A stretch of 64,000 nucleotides of DNA from Arenibacter arenosicollis (GTDB lineage Bacteria; Bacteroidota; Bacteroidia; Flavobacteriales; Flavobacteriaceae): positions 186,001-250,000 of the forward strand of contig NZ_JACLHY010000004.1 of assembly GCF_014397245.1 (NCBI RefSeq), given 5' to 3'. Each line of letters starts with the position of its first letter. The first letter of the stretch is position 1. Both the position numbers and the translations under genes were made by a program. Shown here piece by piece: positions 54,390 to 63,175 of the stretch. The notes under the pieces are model-generated. The model made no database searches. It was not told where the DNA came from and saw nothing but the letters and a program-made list of their open reading frames with translations.

Positions 54390-57212
54390 TTATCCTTTTA
54401 CAATAAATTCATCCAGGTTTAGGAATACATTGGCCACCATGGTCAGTGCCGCCAACCTAGATTTATTTTTGCCTGAATACTCCAGTGCTACCTCAGGAAA
54501 CTCCGAACTATCCATATTATTTACATAATGCAAAAGTGCATCGTTATATAGCTGTGTCAATTGCATTAATTTTTCCTCCTTAATGTTTTTGCCCATCACC
54601 TTGAAGTACCCAAATTTTATTTGATTCTCCAGCTGCTTGTCCGCCTCGAACATCTGTTTTGCCAATTCCTGCGAAGCTTCAAAGAAGGTTTTATCATTAA
54701 GTAAACTAAGGGCCTGTAAGGGTGTATTCGTCAGCACCCGACTTGAAACACAGGCCGACCTATCCGGGCTATCGAATACGATCATGTTCATAGGGGGGTT
54801 GACCCTTTTCCAAAATGTATATATTGAACGCCTATACATGGCATCGTCCCCTTGAATTACATATTCTGGAAGTGTGTTCCAGCCACCCGCAATTTCAACA
54901 TCTGCATTTATAGCACTTGGTCCACCGATAGTTTTATTCAATAAGCCGCTTACCAACAAAATTTCATCTCGGATCTGCTCCGCTGAAAGACGTTTTCGGG
55001 ACCCTCTGGAAAGCCAGTTATTGGCCGGGTCCAATTTTATTATCTCGGGATGCGAATTCGACGATTGTCGATAGGTAGCCGATAGGACCAAGTCGCGCAA
55101 TAAAGGTTTTACCCTCCACTTGTATTCCTTCATCAATTTTACCGCCATCCAATCCAACAATTCCGGATGACTTGGATTTTTGCCCTGTGAACCAAATTCC
55201 TCCATAGATTCCACCAAGCCCCTTCCAAAGATCTGTTCCCAAAAACGATTTACCACAACACGTGCGGAAAGCGGGTTCTTACCACTTACCATCCACTGGG
55301 CAAATTCCAACCTATTGTTGGGCTCTTCTGTTTCCGATATACCATAGATATTTGGAATCCCCATATTGACCTCTTCCGTTAAATTTAGCCAACTACCACG
55401 ATCAAATACAAAGGTTTTACGGGCCTTATCTTCTTGCAATTCTTGGATTATGGGAGTACTTGTTGTTGGGATTTGGGCAAGTTGCTCCAGTTTTTGCTTA
55501 ATTTTCTTATCATACTTCGCCATAAGAGGTTCTTTTTCATAATAGAAAATCTTATCCAAATAGAAAAGATGTGCCACATAGCTCTCGCCTTTATGGAACT
55601 GCAAAAAAACATCGTGTTTACCTGTAATCTCAGGTATATCAACGATAAACTCCTTTACTTTCAACCCATTTTCCTCACGTTTGGAACCTTCCGTACTACC
55701 AATGCGTACCTCACCAATTTTTCTTCCATTAAGGGAATCCAAATGAATGGAAATATCACCTGCATAATCAAGAGATGCAGAGACTAAAAAGCCCATTTTA
55801 TTAACTTTCCTCAAATCCACATTATTGTAGCTGGCCCATGAACTATCCTGAATCTGCCATAAAAAATTTAATCCCCCATCCAACTCTATAAACGGACTGG
55901 TCTTATCAAATGCTTCCGCTTCCGTGAACCGATATCCCAAATGAGTTAATAAGGCCTCTTTTTGGTCGTATAAGAAACGTGACTTTGATACTTGTGCGTC
56001 CTTGGGGAGCAAATGGCCATTAATGTATTCCAAGAGCTCTTCCACATCTTTTTTATTCTCCTTGGAATAGGTAAAAAGTTTAGGTTTTTCAAAATAAGAA
56101 TCATCATCGACCGCATTATTGAAAAAAGCCATGGATTCATAAAACTCCTTATGCCTAAAAGGGTCATATGGGTGACTATGACATTGCACACACGCCATTG
56201 TAGTTCCTTGCCATACTTCGTAGGTCGTTGATACCCTGTCCACAACGGAGGCCACTCTAAATTCTTCATTATCCGTTCCACCTTCATCATTGGCAAGCGT
56301 ATTCCTATGAAATGCCGTGGCGATCAACTGTTCCTCCGTTGGCTCCGGAAGCATATCCCCCGCCAATTGTTCAATTGAAAATTGATCAAAGGGCATATCC
56401 TTATTAAAGGCCGCTATTACCCAATCCCGAAATTTCCAAATTTCCCGATTGGTATCCTTTTCAAACCCTTTGGAGTCTGCATATCGTGCCAGGTCTAACC
56501 ACATACTGGCCCATCTTTCCCCGAAGTGCGGAGACCCCAATAATTCATCTACCAATTTTTCGTATGCATCCGAGGAATTATCCTCCAAAAATGCATTGGC
56601 CTGTTCAATGGTCGGTGGAAGTCCCGTTAGATCTAAATAAAGCCTTCTCAACAAAGTATTCTTATCTGCCCTTACTGAAGGAGATAGTCCCTTTTCCTTT
56701 AATTTGGAAAATACAAATTGATCTATCGGATTCTTGGCCCAACCACTATCGACTACTACCGGGGGTACAATGCTTTCTTTAGGAGGAATATACGCCCAGT
56801 GTTTTTCCCATTTCGCCCCTTGATCGATCCACTTGGCCAAGATATCAATTTCCTCCTGGGAGAGTTGTGGAGACTCAAATGGCATCCTGATCTCCGGGTC
56901 TTTGGACACCAATCTTCTATACAGTTCACTTTTTTCATGGTTCCCCCGCACAATGGCAGGTTTACCGGATTGTGTTTTCCCAAAGGCATCTTCTTCAAAT
57001 AACAAACTAAACTCTCCATTGGCCTTAACCCCTCCGTGACATCTTAAACATTTACTATTTAAGATGGGGCGAACATCGCGATTGAAACTTATTTCCTTAT
57101 TTGATGAGTCATTGCAGGACCCTAAAAATAGGATAGTCAAAATCCAAGAAAGTATATAAATACTGTTTATACAAACAGATTTTGCCATTTTAAATATATG
57201 AATACATTTCAT
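54390..57212 (-). CDS. PSCyt1-DUF1549-DUF1553 heme lipoprotein
   Basis: Planctomycete-type cytochrome-domain lipoprotein of 940 residues (lipobox LGSC, cysteine 33). A cytochrome c domain comes first, with C55-L-R-C58-H59 and the later MPFESPQLSQEEIDILAKW; then DUF1549 (about 155-360, with LLRRLYLDLTGLPPTIEQ, FGERWASMWLDLARYADS and a second heme site C341-V-Q-C344-H345), a beta-sandwich insert resembling CBM6 (about 442-562), and DUF1553 (about 620-930, with VVNRFWEQIFGRGLVESMEE and FDSPDRSACVSSRVLTNTPLQ). It likely moves electrons in the envelope; the CBM-like insert suggests contact with carbohydrate. A DUF1501 gene follows 9 bp later. Confidence 0.88.
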   Translation of the reverse strand: MKCIHIFKMAKSVCINSIYILSWILTILFLGSCNDSSNKEISFNRDVRPILNSKCLRCHGGVKANGEFSLLFEEDAFGKTQSGKPAIVRGNHEKSELYRRLVSKDPEIRMPFESPQLSQEEIDILAKWIDQGAKWEKHWAYIPPKESIVPPVVVDSGWAKNPIDQFVFSKLKEKGLSPSVRADKNTLLRRLYLDLTGLPPTIEQANAFLEDNSSDAYEKLVDELLGSPHFGERWASMWLDLARYADSKGFEKDTNREIWKFRDWVIAAFNKDMPFDQFSIEQLAGDMLPEPTEEQLIATAFHRNTLANDEGGTDNEEFRVASVVDRVSTTYEVWQGTTMACVQCHSHPYDPFRHKEFYESMAFFNNAVDDDSYFEKPKLFTYSKENKKDVEELLEYINGHLLPKDAQVSKSRFLYDQKEALLTHLGYRFTEAEAFDKTSPFIELDGGLNFLWQIQDSSWASYNNVDLRKVNKMGFLVSASLDYAGDISIHLDSLNGRKIGEVRIGSTEGSKREENGLKVKEFIVDIPEITGKHDVFLQFHKGESYVAHLFYLDKIFYYEKEPLMAKYDKKIKQKLEQLAQIPTTSTPIIQELQEDKARKTFVFDRGSWLNLTEEVNMGIPNIYGISETEEPNNRLEFAQWMVSGKNPLSARVVVNRFWEQIFGRGLVESMEEFGSQGKNPSHPELLDWMAVKLMKEYKWRVKPLLRDLVLSATYRQSSNSHPEIIKLDPANNWLSRGSRKRLSAEQIRDEILLVSGLLNKTIGGPSAINADVEIAGGWNTLPEYVIQGDDAMYRRSIYTFWKRVNPPMNMIVFDSPDRSACVSSRVLTNTPLQALSLLNDKTFFEASQELAKQMFEADKQLENQIKFGYFKVMGKNIKEEKLMQLTQLYNDALLHYVNNMDSSEFPEVALEYSGKNKSRLAALTMVANVFLNLDEFIVKG

Positions 57213-57232
57213 TTATAAATGCTTTTACTGTT

Positions 57233-58690
57233 TTATGCCGTCTTGGGCATTGGATTACCAAATAAATCCAGTATAGGTTTTCCATGCCCATCCGGGGTCG
57301 TATAAAATGGCCTTCCTTCTATAGTATAATGAGTTTCTGGATGTATTCCCAGGGCATGATATATGCTCTGATGTACTTGATCAATTACCACAGGATTTTC
57401 AATTGAGGAACAAGGTCTTTCATCGGCCGTTTTACCGTATACGAGACCTTTTTCGATGCCACCTCCCCACATAAGTATGGAACTGCCATTGGTAAAGTGC
57501 CTGTGCATACCATAGTATTTTTCATCCTCGATCAAATCAGGTACAAATCCTTGGTCTTGCACTTGTTCGCCAGGACGCCCCTCCATTATGGCGTCCCGAC
57601 TGAATTCGCTGGCCAGAATAATTAACGTTCTATCTAGATGACCGCTCTCATCCAAATCTTTTATCAATTGGGCTATGGGCCTGTCTATTTGCTCTTTCAT
57701 TTTAGCTGCACGTGTATGGCCATTTTCGTGCGTATCCCACCCGAGGAAAGGTTCGTATTCCGTTGAGACACTTATGAACCTACCCCCGTTCATGGCCAAT
57801 CTTTTCGCCAGAAGACATCCCAGTCCAAATCTTCCTGTATTATAGGTGTCATATACTTCCTTTGGCTCTTGGGACAAATCAAAAACTTTGGCCTCAGGAG
57901 AATTTAACAGACGATAGGAAGATTCCATGGAACGCATTAAGGACTCACGCTGGTAATCGCTGCCTTTTTCCATGACCTTGCTCTTATTGGCCAATTCCTT
58001 ATATAATTTATATCGGGCCTCAAACCTTTTAAGCGACATCCCTTGGGGCGGTCTAACGCTGTCCAAACCGGAAGAAGGGTCCGGTATTAGAAAGGGTCCG
58101 AATTCGCTGCCCAGGAATCCTGCCGTATGAAAGGCCTTTAATTCTTCGGCCTCTCCAACCGTGAATCGCTGGCCCATCGCGATAAATGGTGGTATAACGG
58201 GGTTGGTCGGCCCCAATTCCTTGGCAATCCAAGCGCCTATATGGGGGGCCTGAACAGTCTGTGGCGGCTCATAACAGGTATGCCAATGATATTGATGCCT
58301 CGTGTGCAATATATGACCAAGATCAGCAGATTTGTAAGAACGGATAATGGCGCCCTTGTCCATGACTCCCCCTATAGATTCCAGGCCTTGTGAAAAATCA
58401 AGACCGTCCACTATGGTCGGGACTTTTGGGAAAGTGCTCAGGACCCTCTTGCTCTCAACCCCTTTCTCGTAAGGCACATAGGCCTTGGGGTCGAAGGTCT
58501 CCGTATGGGCCATTCCCCCGGCCATCCAAAGCAGTATAACGGTATCGGCTGTGGATGTGATTTTTGGAGCGGAATTGGTGCAGGAGCTTAAAAAGCTGGT
58601 CATAGGTATAGTCGTCGCCGAAGCGGCCAAACTGGCTGCCGTCATTTTTTTTATAAAATCCCTTCGTGCGTTTTGATTATCCATTGCCAT
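57233..58690 (-). CDS. Tat-exported DUF1501 protein, second copy
   Basis: DUF1501 protein of 485 residues, paralogous to the one encoded at 52926-54380. The twin-arginine signal is ARRDFIKKM (residues 8-16) with an alanine-rich hydrophobic stretch, possibly ending in a lipobox (LSSC, cysteine 37). Characteristic motifs are ILLWMAGGMAHTETFDPKAY, FISVSTEYEPFLGWDTHENG, LIILASEFSRDAIMEGRPG and YYGMHRHFTNGSSILMWGGG. It lies 2 bp after the DUF2231/DUF1549/DUF1553 gene and 20 bp before the second DUF1553 gene, so the five genes alternate in two pairs plus one. Catalytic role unknown. Confidence 0.9.
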   Translation of the reverse strand: MAMDNQNARRDFIKKMTAASLAASATTIPMTSFLSSCTNSAPKITSTADTVILLWMAGGMAHTETFDPKAYVPYEKGVESKRVLSTFPKVPTIVDGLDFSQGLESIGGVMDKGAIIRSYKSADLGHILHTRHQYHWHTCYEPPQTVQAPHIGAWIAKELGPTNPVIPPFIAMGQRFTVGEAEELKAFHTAGFLGSEFGPFLIPDPSSGLDSVRPPQGMSLKRFEARYKLYKELANKSKVMEKGSDYQRESLMRSMESSYRLLNSPEAKVFDLSQEPKEVYDTYNTGRFGLGCLLAKRLAMNGGRFISVSTEYEPFLGWDTHENGHTRAAKMKEQIDRPIAQLIKDLDESGHLDRTLIILASEFSRDAIMEGRPGEQVQDQGFVPDLIEDEKYYGMHRHFTNGSSILMWGGGIEKGLVYGKTADERPCSSIENPVVIDQVHQSIYHALGIHPETHYTIEGRPFYTTPDGHGKPILDLFGNPMPKTA

Positions 58691-58692
58691 AT

Positions 58693-61530
58693 TTAATTGA
58701 TAAATTGAAATTCAGGTGAAATAAGGGTGGACCAAAATAAATCTTGTAACCCCTCTTTTTTTGGTTGATTTCCTAGTGCCGTAATCATTATTTTCTTTTC
58801 TTGATCTGTGGGTTCCCTGCCCAGTGATTTCTGATAGAGTTGCCGTATAATTTTTTCAGTATCGCTACCATACTTTTTAAGCCAAATATCAGCTCCCTCC
58901 TCCAGAACGTTGTTGAAAAATTCCCCATTGGTCAGTTCCAATGCCTGTAAAAGAGTGGCTTGTTCATCTCTGGAAGTGGTTACATTTTCCCTGCTCGGTC
59001 TCCCCAAGGCTTTCATGAACGGATGCTGTTCCACAAGACTTGCCCTGGCAAATTCCCCATCGTGGTCCTTAAAAGTAAAAGCGATCAGCTTACCCCAATT
59101 TGAGGTGCCGAAATTACGGACTTCTTCCCATTTACTATCATCGTACCCAGTACTTGTCCAACCTTCATTTGGTCTGTCGGCCGTACTTTTCCAACTGTTA
59201 TCCGAGTTCAGCATTATCTCACTGCCGTCCGAAAAGTTTATTTTCATTGAGAACAGTATTCCGGCGGGATTGGCAATTTTTCCTTCGTTAACGCCTTCAA
59301 TGGCTATCGTATTTGTTCCATTTGTCAAGACCTCCTGGACATTGAGCTTATCCACTTTGGTCCAATCCGTTCCTTGTGATATTTTTTTTTCATTTATATA
59401 AAGGGTATATGAATGATCAACGGAAATTAGGACAATTGCATTTTTTACAGATTTGTCGGGGAGTGGAAATGTTTTTCTAAAGTATCTTTTACCTGGTTCG
59501 GGCAGCACATCACGGTCGAACTTCATTTCTCTATGCCAAACCCTAGAGGAAGGCAGTTCGCTACCTTTCGGATTATAGGCAACGGCGGCATAAACGGGTT
59601 TGATCAATTGGCTTACGGCATCAGAGAACTGTTCGGCACTCATTCGCTTCAGAAGTGGGCCCTTGAATACATAATCCGATTTTATCTCCTCCATATTTTT
59701 GTAGTTGGCCGTTGGCAGTTGATATACCTTCGATGACATTATTTGTTTTATCAAATGTTTAAGGTCATATCCAGAATCTACAAAATCAGATGCTAGCCAA
59801 TCCAGGAGATCGCTATCCCACGGTTCGTTGTCCATTTCATCTAAAGGCTCAACAATACCCCTGCCCATTAACCGCTCCCAGAATCTATTTGTAATAGTAC
59901 GGTACAACCGCCCATTTTCCGGTTTTACGATTACCTCGGAAAGTTTAAGCAGTCGTTCTTTAAGGCTTTCTGCTTCCACATCGCCTAATTCGGGGTACAG
60001 GAAATTCACCTTTGCCATTTTGCCAATTGGTTTGTCGCAGCGGTTCAATTCCAGTACCGAGTCGGCAAATATGGATGCAAAACCATAAGACTGTTCCAAG
60101 GTAAGGTTACTTACAAAGCTATTATGACATGAGGCACATTTGACATTAACCCCCAATAAAGACTGGCCGATATTTTGGGCTGCCTGCATTTCTGTGCGTT
60201 GACTGGAATTCACCACACCTCTCCATTCGATTCCTTTTATAAAACCCTCTGAAACCTCGGTAGGATTGACCAGCTGCTTGACCATTAGATCATAGCGCTT
60301 ATTTTCTTCCAGTGAGGTGTACAGCCATTCGGTAATTTGTTTTCTTCCTCCGGTTATGAATCCGGTTCCGCTATAGTCGTTACGCAGAAGATCGTTCCAA
60401 AAACTTAACCAATTTTGGGTATAGTTATGTGTATCGCCCAATAGCCTATCTATCAGTGCATTTCTTTTATTAGGATTGGAGTCTTCCATAAATTCCTTTA
60501 CGTCCGCCGGTTCGGGTAGTAATCCAATAATATCCATGTAGGAACGCCTTATAAATGTTCTATCGTTCACCACCTCAGGCCAATCAATATCATTTTTTCT
60601 AAAGTAGGAATCGACCAATTTGTCTACCGGGTGGGTTTGATTTTGAGCATTTGGCAAATCAGGTTTTACAAGTGCCAATTCAGCTTCCGGGAATACCTTA
60701 AGTGCCTGATCGGACCAATGTGCTCCGTTTAGAATCCATAGCTTTATCAATGCTATTTCATTTTCTTTTAGCACCTTGCCTTTCTTTGGCATAACGTTGT
60801 CATCATTTGGGGAAAGGGTAATCCTTTTGAATAACTCACTTTCTACAGGTTTCCCGGCAACTATGACCGGACCGGATTCCCCTCCTTTGAAAACTCCCTC
60901 CTTACTGTCCAACATTAATTCACCTTTTTGCTTATTATCACTATGGCATTGATAGCAATTATGCGCAAAAATTGCACGAACCTCCAGGTTTAGTTTGTCC
61001 TTCTGTACTAATGACAACGAATCCGTTTTTTTTAACTCTGTAAGTAATGCCAGAGATTTACTATTGTCATAAGTATTGTTATTGCCAGGTAGGACACTCG
61101 TAAGATAATCCTCGCCGTGGGTAAGGCTTGCCCCCAAATGTCCTGCAATGGTAAGGAATAAGACAGTTAAAAAAAGTCCAAATCGATATATGCGATAATC
61201 ATGCAATTTTTTATTTACCACATTTCGTAGTAATAATAATGTTACAACGGCAAAAAAGGCAGTCGCCATTCCTGTATATTGATGGTAGGATACTAAATCG
61301 CCGGTGTAATCATCGTAAGTACTAAGCAACCAACCCATTAAAGCGGCAATTATAGCAGTGGCCGCTCCGACAATAAGCATCCAATAAATTCCATCCCGCA
61401 ATCCTTGGCGTTTTCCTCCAATCGTAAAAAGCTCAAAAACAAAAGCTACTACCAACAATCCGACAGGGAAATGCACCAACAAGGGGTGGAAACGGCCTAA
61501 CAGCTGAAATATCCAATTAATATCTTCCAT
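58693..61530 (-). CDS. DUF2231-PSCyt1-DUF1549-DUF1553 fused heme protein
   Basis: Membrane-anchored cytochrome protein of 945 residues. The first 145 residues are four DUF2231-type membrane segments, starting LGRFHPLLVHFPVGLLVVA, closely like the N-terminus of the protein at 51547-52914. Then come the PSCyt1 domain with C192-Y-Q-C195-H196 and MPKKGKVLKENEIALIKLW, DUF1549 (about 315-540, with a second heme site C465-A-S-C468-H469), a beta-sandwich insert (about 650-815, with FRKTFPLPDKSVKNAIVLIS and YTLYINEKKISQGTDW) resembling sugar-binding N-domains of rhamnosidases, and DUF1553 (about 820-945, ending LFWSTLISPEFQFIN). First gene after SusD in the operon. Confidence 0.87.
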   Translation of the reverse strand: MEDINWIFQLLGRFHPLLVHFPVGLLVVAFVFELFTIGGKRQGLRDGIYWMLIVGAATAIIAALMGWLLSTYDDYTGDLVSYHQYTGMATAFFAVVTLLLLRNVVNKKLHDYRIYRFGLFLTVLFLTIAGHLGASLTHGEDYLTSVLPGNNNTYDNSKSLALLTELKKTDSLSLVQKDKLNLEVRAIFAHNCYQCHSDNKQKGELMLDSKEGVFKGGESGPVIVAGKPVESELFKRITLSPNDDNVMPKKGKVLKENEIALIKLWILNGAHWSDQALKVFPEAELALVKPDLPNAQNQTHPVDKLVDSYFRKNDIDWPEVVNDRTFIRRSYMDIIGLLPEPADVKEFMEDSNPNKRNALIDRLLGDTHNYTQNWLSFWNDLLRNDYSGTGFITGGRKQITEWLYTSLEENKRYDLMVKQLVNPTEVSEGFIKGIEWRGVVNSSQRTEMQAAQNIGQSLLGVNVKCASCHNSFVSNLTLEQSYGFASIFADSVLELNRCDKPIGKMAKVNFLYPELGDVEAESLKERLLKLSEVIVKPENGRLYRTITNRFWERLMGRGIVEPLDEMDNEPWDSDLLDWLASDFVDSGYDLKHLIKQIMSSKVYQLPTANYKNMEEIKSDYVFKGPLLKRMSAEQFSDAVSQLIKPVYAAVAYNPKGSELPSSRVWHREMKFDRDVLPEPGKRYFRKTFPLPDKSVKNAIVLISVDHSYTLYINEKKISQGTDWTKVDKLNVQEVLTNGTNTIAIEGVNEGKIANPAGILFSMKINFSDGSEIMLNSDNSWKSTADRPNEGWTSTGYDDSKWEEVRNFGTSNWGKLIAFTFKDHDGEFARASLVEQHPFMKALGRPSRENVTTSRDEQATLLQALELTNGEFFNNVLEEGADIWLKKYGSDTEKIIRQLYQKSLGREPTDQEKKIMITALGNQPKKEGLQDLFWSTLISPEFQFIN

Positions 61531-61645
61531 TTATCGCAATAATTTTTTTTTAAATGCCAATAGGCGTGGTATTCAGGTCCAACAATGTATTATTGTGATC
61601 CTGAATACCAATCGCTACTATTGTTCCCTGGCTAGAGGTAATATT

Positions 61646-63157
61646 TTAATATCCTTCGTTTTGCGTTAAACCGGGATTTACGACCACCTCCCTATTCGGT
61701 ATGGGAAATAATAATTCATGTGATTCAAAAATATAATCTCCGGCCGAAAACCCTACCGACCCCCTTGGCGTTGTTGGGTTGGCTTTTTCCAATTCTCCGT
61801 GAGCGGTCAAAAGTGCTATAAGTTCTGCAGCACTCAAGGTTCTTCTCAAATCGAACCAACGATGATTTTCAAAGGCCAATTCAATCCTTCTTTCATGAAG
61901 TAGGATAGTCCGGAACTCATCTTGGGAAAGTCCCGAGACCGGATCAAGGTCTGCCCTATCCCTAACTTCGTTAAGATAACCATAAGCCTCATCATTTGGT
62001 CCAGACTGTTCATTGATCGCTTCTGCAAGCATCAATAAAACATCTGCATATCTGTAAATTGGCCAATTATTATCGGGGCGGCCTTGAATGGAATGTTCGT
62101 AACGGAACTTTTCTATAAAAGGAATTGCAACAAATTCGCCAGTATTCATATTGGTGTACCCTTCACTCACTGAAATGGCCTTACGTAGATCACCATCCTC
62201 ATAATCCCCAATGATATCCAAAGTAGGGATATTCCATCCACCCCCACTTACACCGGGGAAACCTGTAACCTCACCATTTGTAAACTGAGGATAAAAATTA
62301 TAGATGAACCCGCTGTGTTCCCCAAGGTCATTTCCTCCTTGAAATTGCACTTCAAAAATAGATTCTTTATGATTTTTGTTATTAGGGTCAAAAACATCTT
62401 TATAATTGGGTAATAAGTCATATACGTCGGAACTTACTACTAGATCGAGAGCTGCCTTAGCCTTTGTATAATCTTTTCTTGTTAACCAAAATTTTCCAGA
62501 AAGTGTAAGAGCAGCGCCTTTGGTCAATCTACCTGCCTCGGATGGAGGAACAGTATTGGGTAACGAATTTACTGCTATATCGAGATCATCTTCGATTTGC
62601 GCATACACTTCTGAAGTTGGGGAACGCTCCAATTCAAAGGCCGCTGAAGGATCGGTTAATGGTTCGGTTATCAGAATCACATCTCCAAAGTATTGTGTTA
62701 AAAGAAAGTAGTAATATGCCCTAAAAAATCGTAATTCTCCTTCAAACTTGGCCGCTGCATTAGCGTCGATGTCAGCACCCTCCAATTTGGATAAGGTTAG
62801 GTTAATATTACCAATGGTATTATAGGTGTCCCTATAAAGGTCATACATTCTGCCCGTACCGGAATTGTATTGCCAGTATTCAAAAGACTCAATATTGGGG
62901 GCATTCCCCCTATTCCCTTCATCAAAATGAACGGTGGTGTTGTCGGTAATCATTTCGCTATAAAGCCACTGGCTGGCCGTAATTTCCTGCAGCTGTCCAT
63001 AAACACCAACAATAGCTTGGGTCACCTGTTTTTCATTTTGATAAAAACTACTTTCACCTAGCTGATTGGGATTTGGTTTGTCCAAAAAATCATCACTACA
63101 CGAAAACATGAACAGCACCACCGATAAACTTATAAATATCTTGATTAAATTTTTCAT
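61646..63157 (-). CDS. SusD-family glycan-binding lipoprotein
   Basis: SusD/RagB-type lipoprotein of 503 residues (lipobox FMFSC, cysteine 20). Visible blocks are FLDKPNPNQLGESSFYQNEK, EGELRFFRAYYYFLLTQYFG, EAGRLTKGAALTLSGKFWL, YRYADVLLMLAEAINEQSG and HERRIELAFENHRWFDLRRT, with the usual ending LLFPIPNREVVVNPGLTQNEGY. It follows the SusC gene by 18 bp and precedes the DUF2231/DUF1553 fusion gene by 115 bp, linking the cytochrome/DUF1501 genes to glycan uptake. Confidence 0.95.
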   Translation of the reverse strand: MKNLIKIFISLSVVLFMFSCSDDFLDKPNPNQLGESSFYQNEKQVTQAIVGVYGQLQEITASQWLYSEMITDNTTVHFDEGNRGNAPNIESFEYWQYNSGTGRMYDLYRDTYNTIGNINLTLSKLEGADIDANAAAKFEGELRFFRAYYYFLLTQYFGDVILITEPLTDPSAAFELERSPTSEVYAQIEDDLDIAVNSLPNTVPPSEAGRLTKGAALTLSGKFWLTRKDYTKAKAALDLVVSSDVYDLLPNYKDVFDPNNKNHKESIFEVQFQGGNDLGEHSGFIYNFYPQFTNGEVTGFPGVSGGGWNIPTLDIIGDYEDGDLRKAISVSEGYTNMNTGEFVAIPFIEKFRYEHSIQGRPDNNWPIYRYADVLLMLAEAINEQSGPNDEAYGYLNEVRDRADLDPVSGLSQDEFRTILLHERRIELAFENHRWFDLRRTLSAAELIALLTAHGELEKANPTTPRGSVGFSAGDYIFESHELLFPIPNREVVVNPGLTQNEGY

Positions 63158-63175
63158 TCTTTAGTTTTTTAAATA

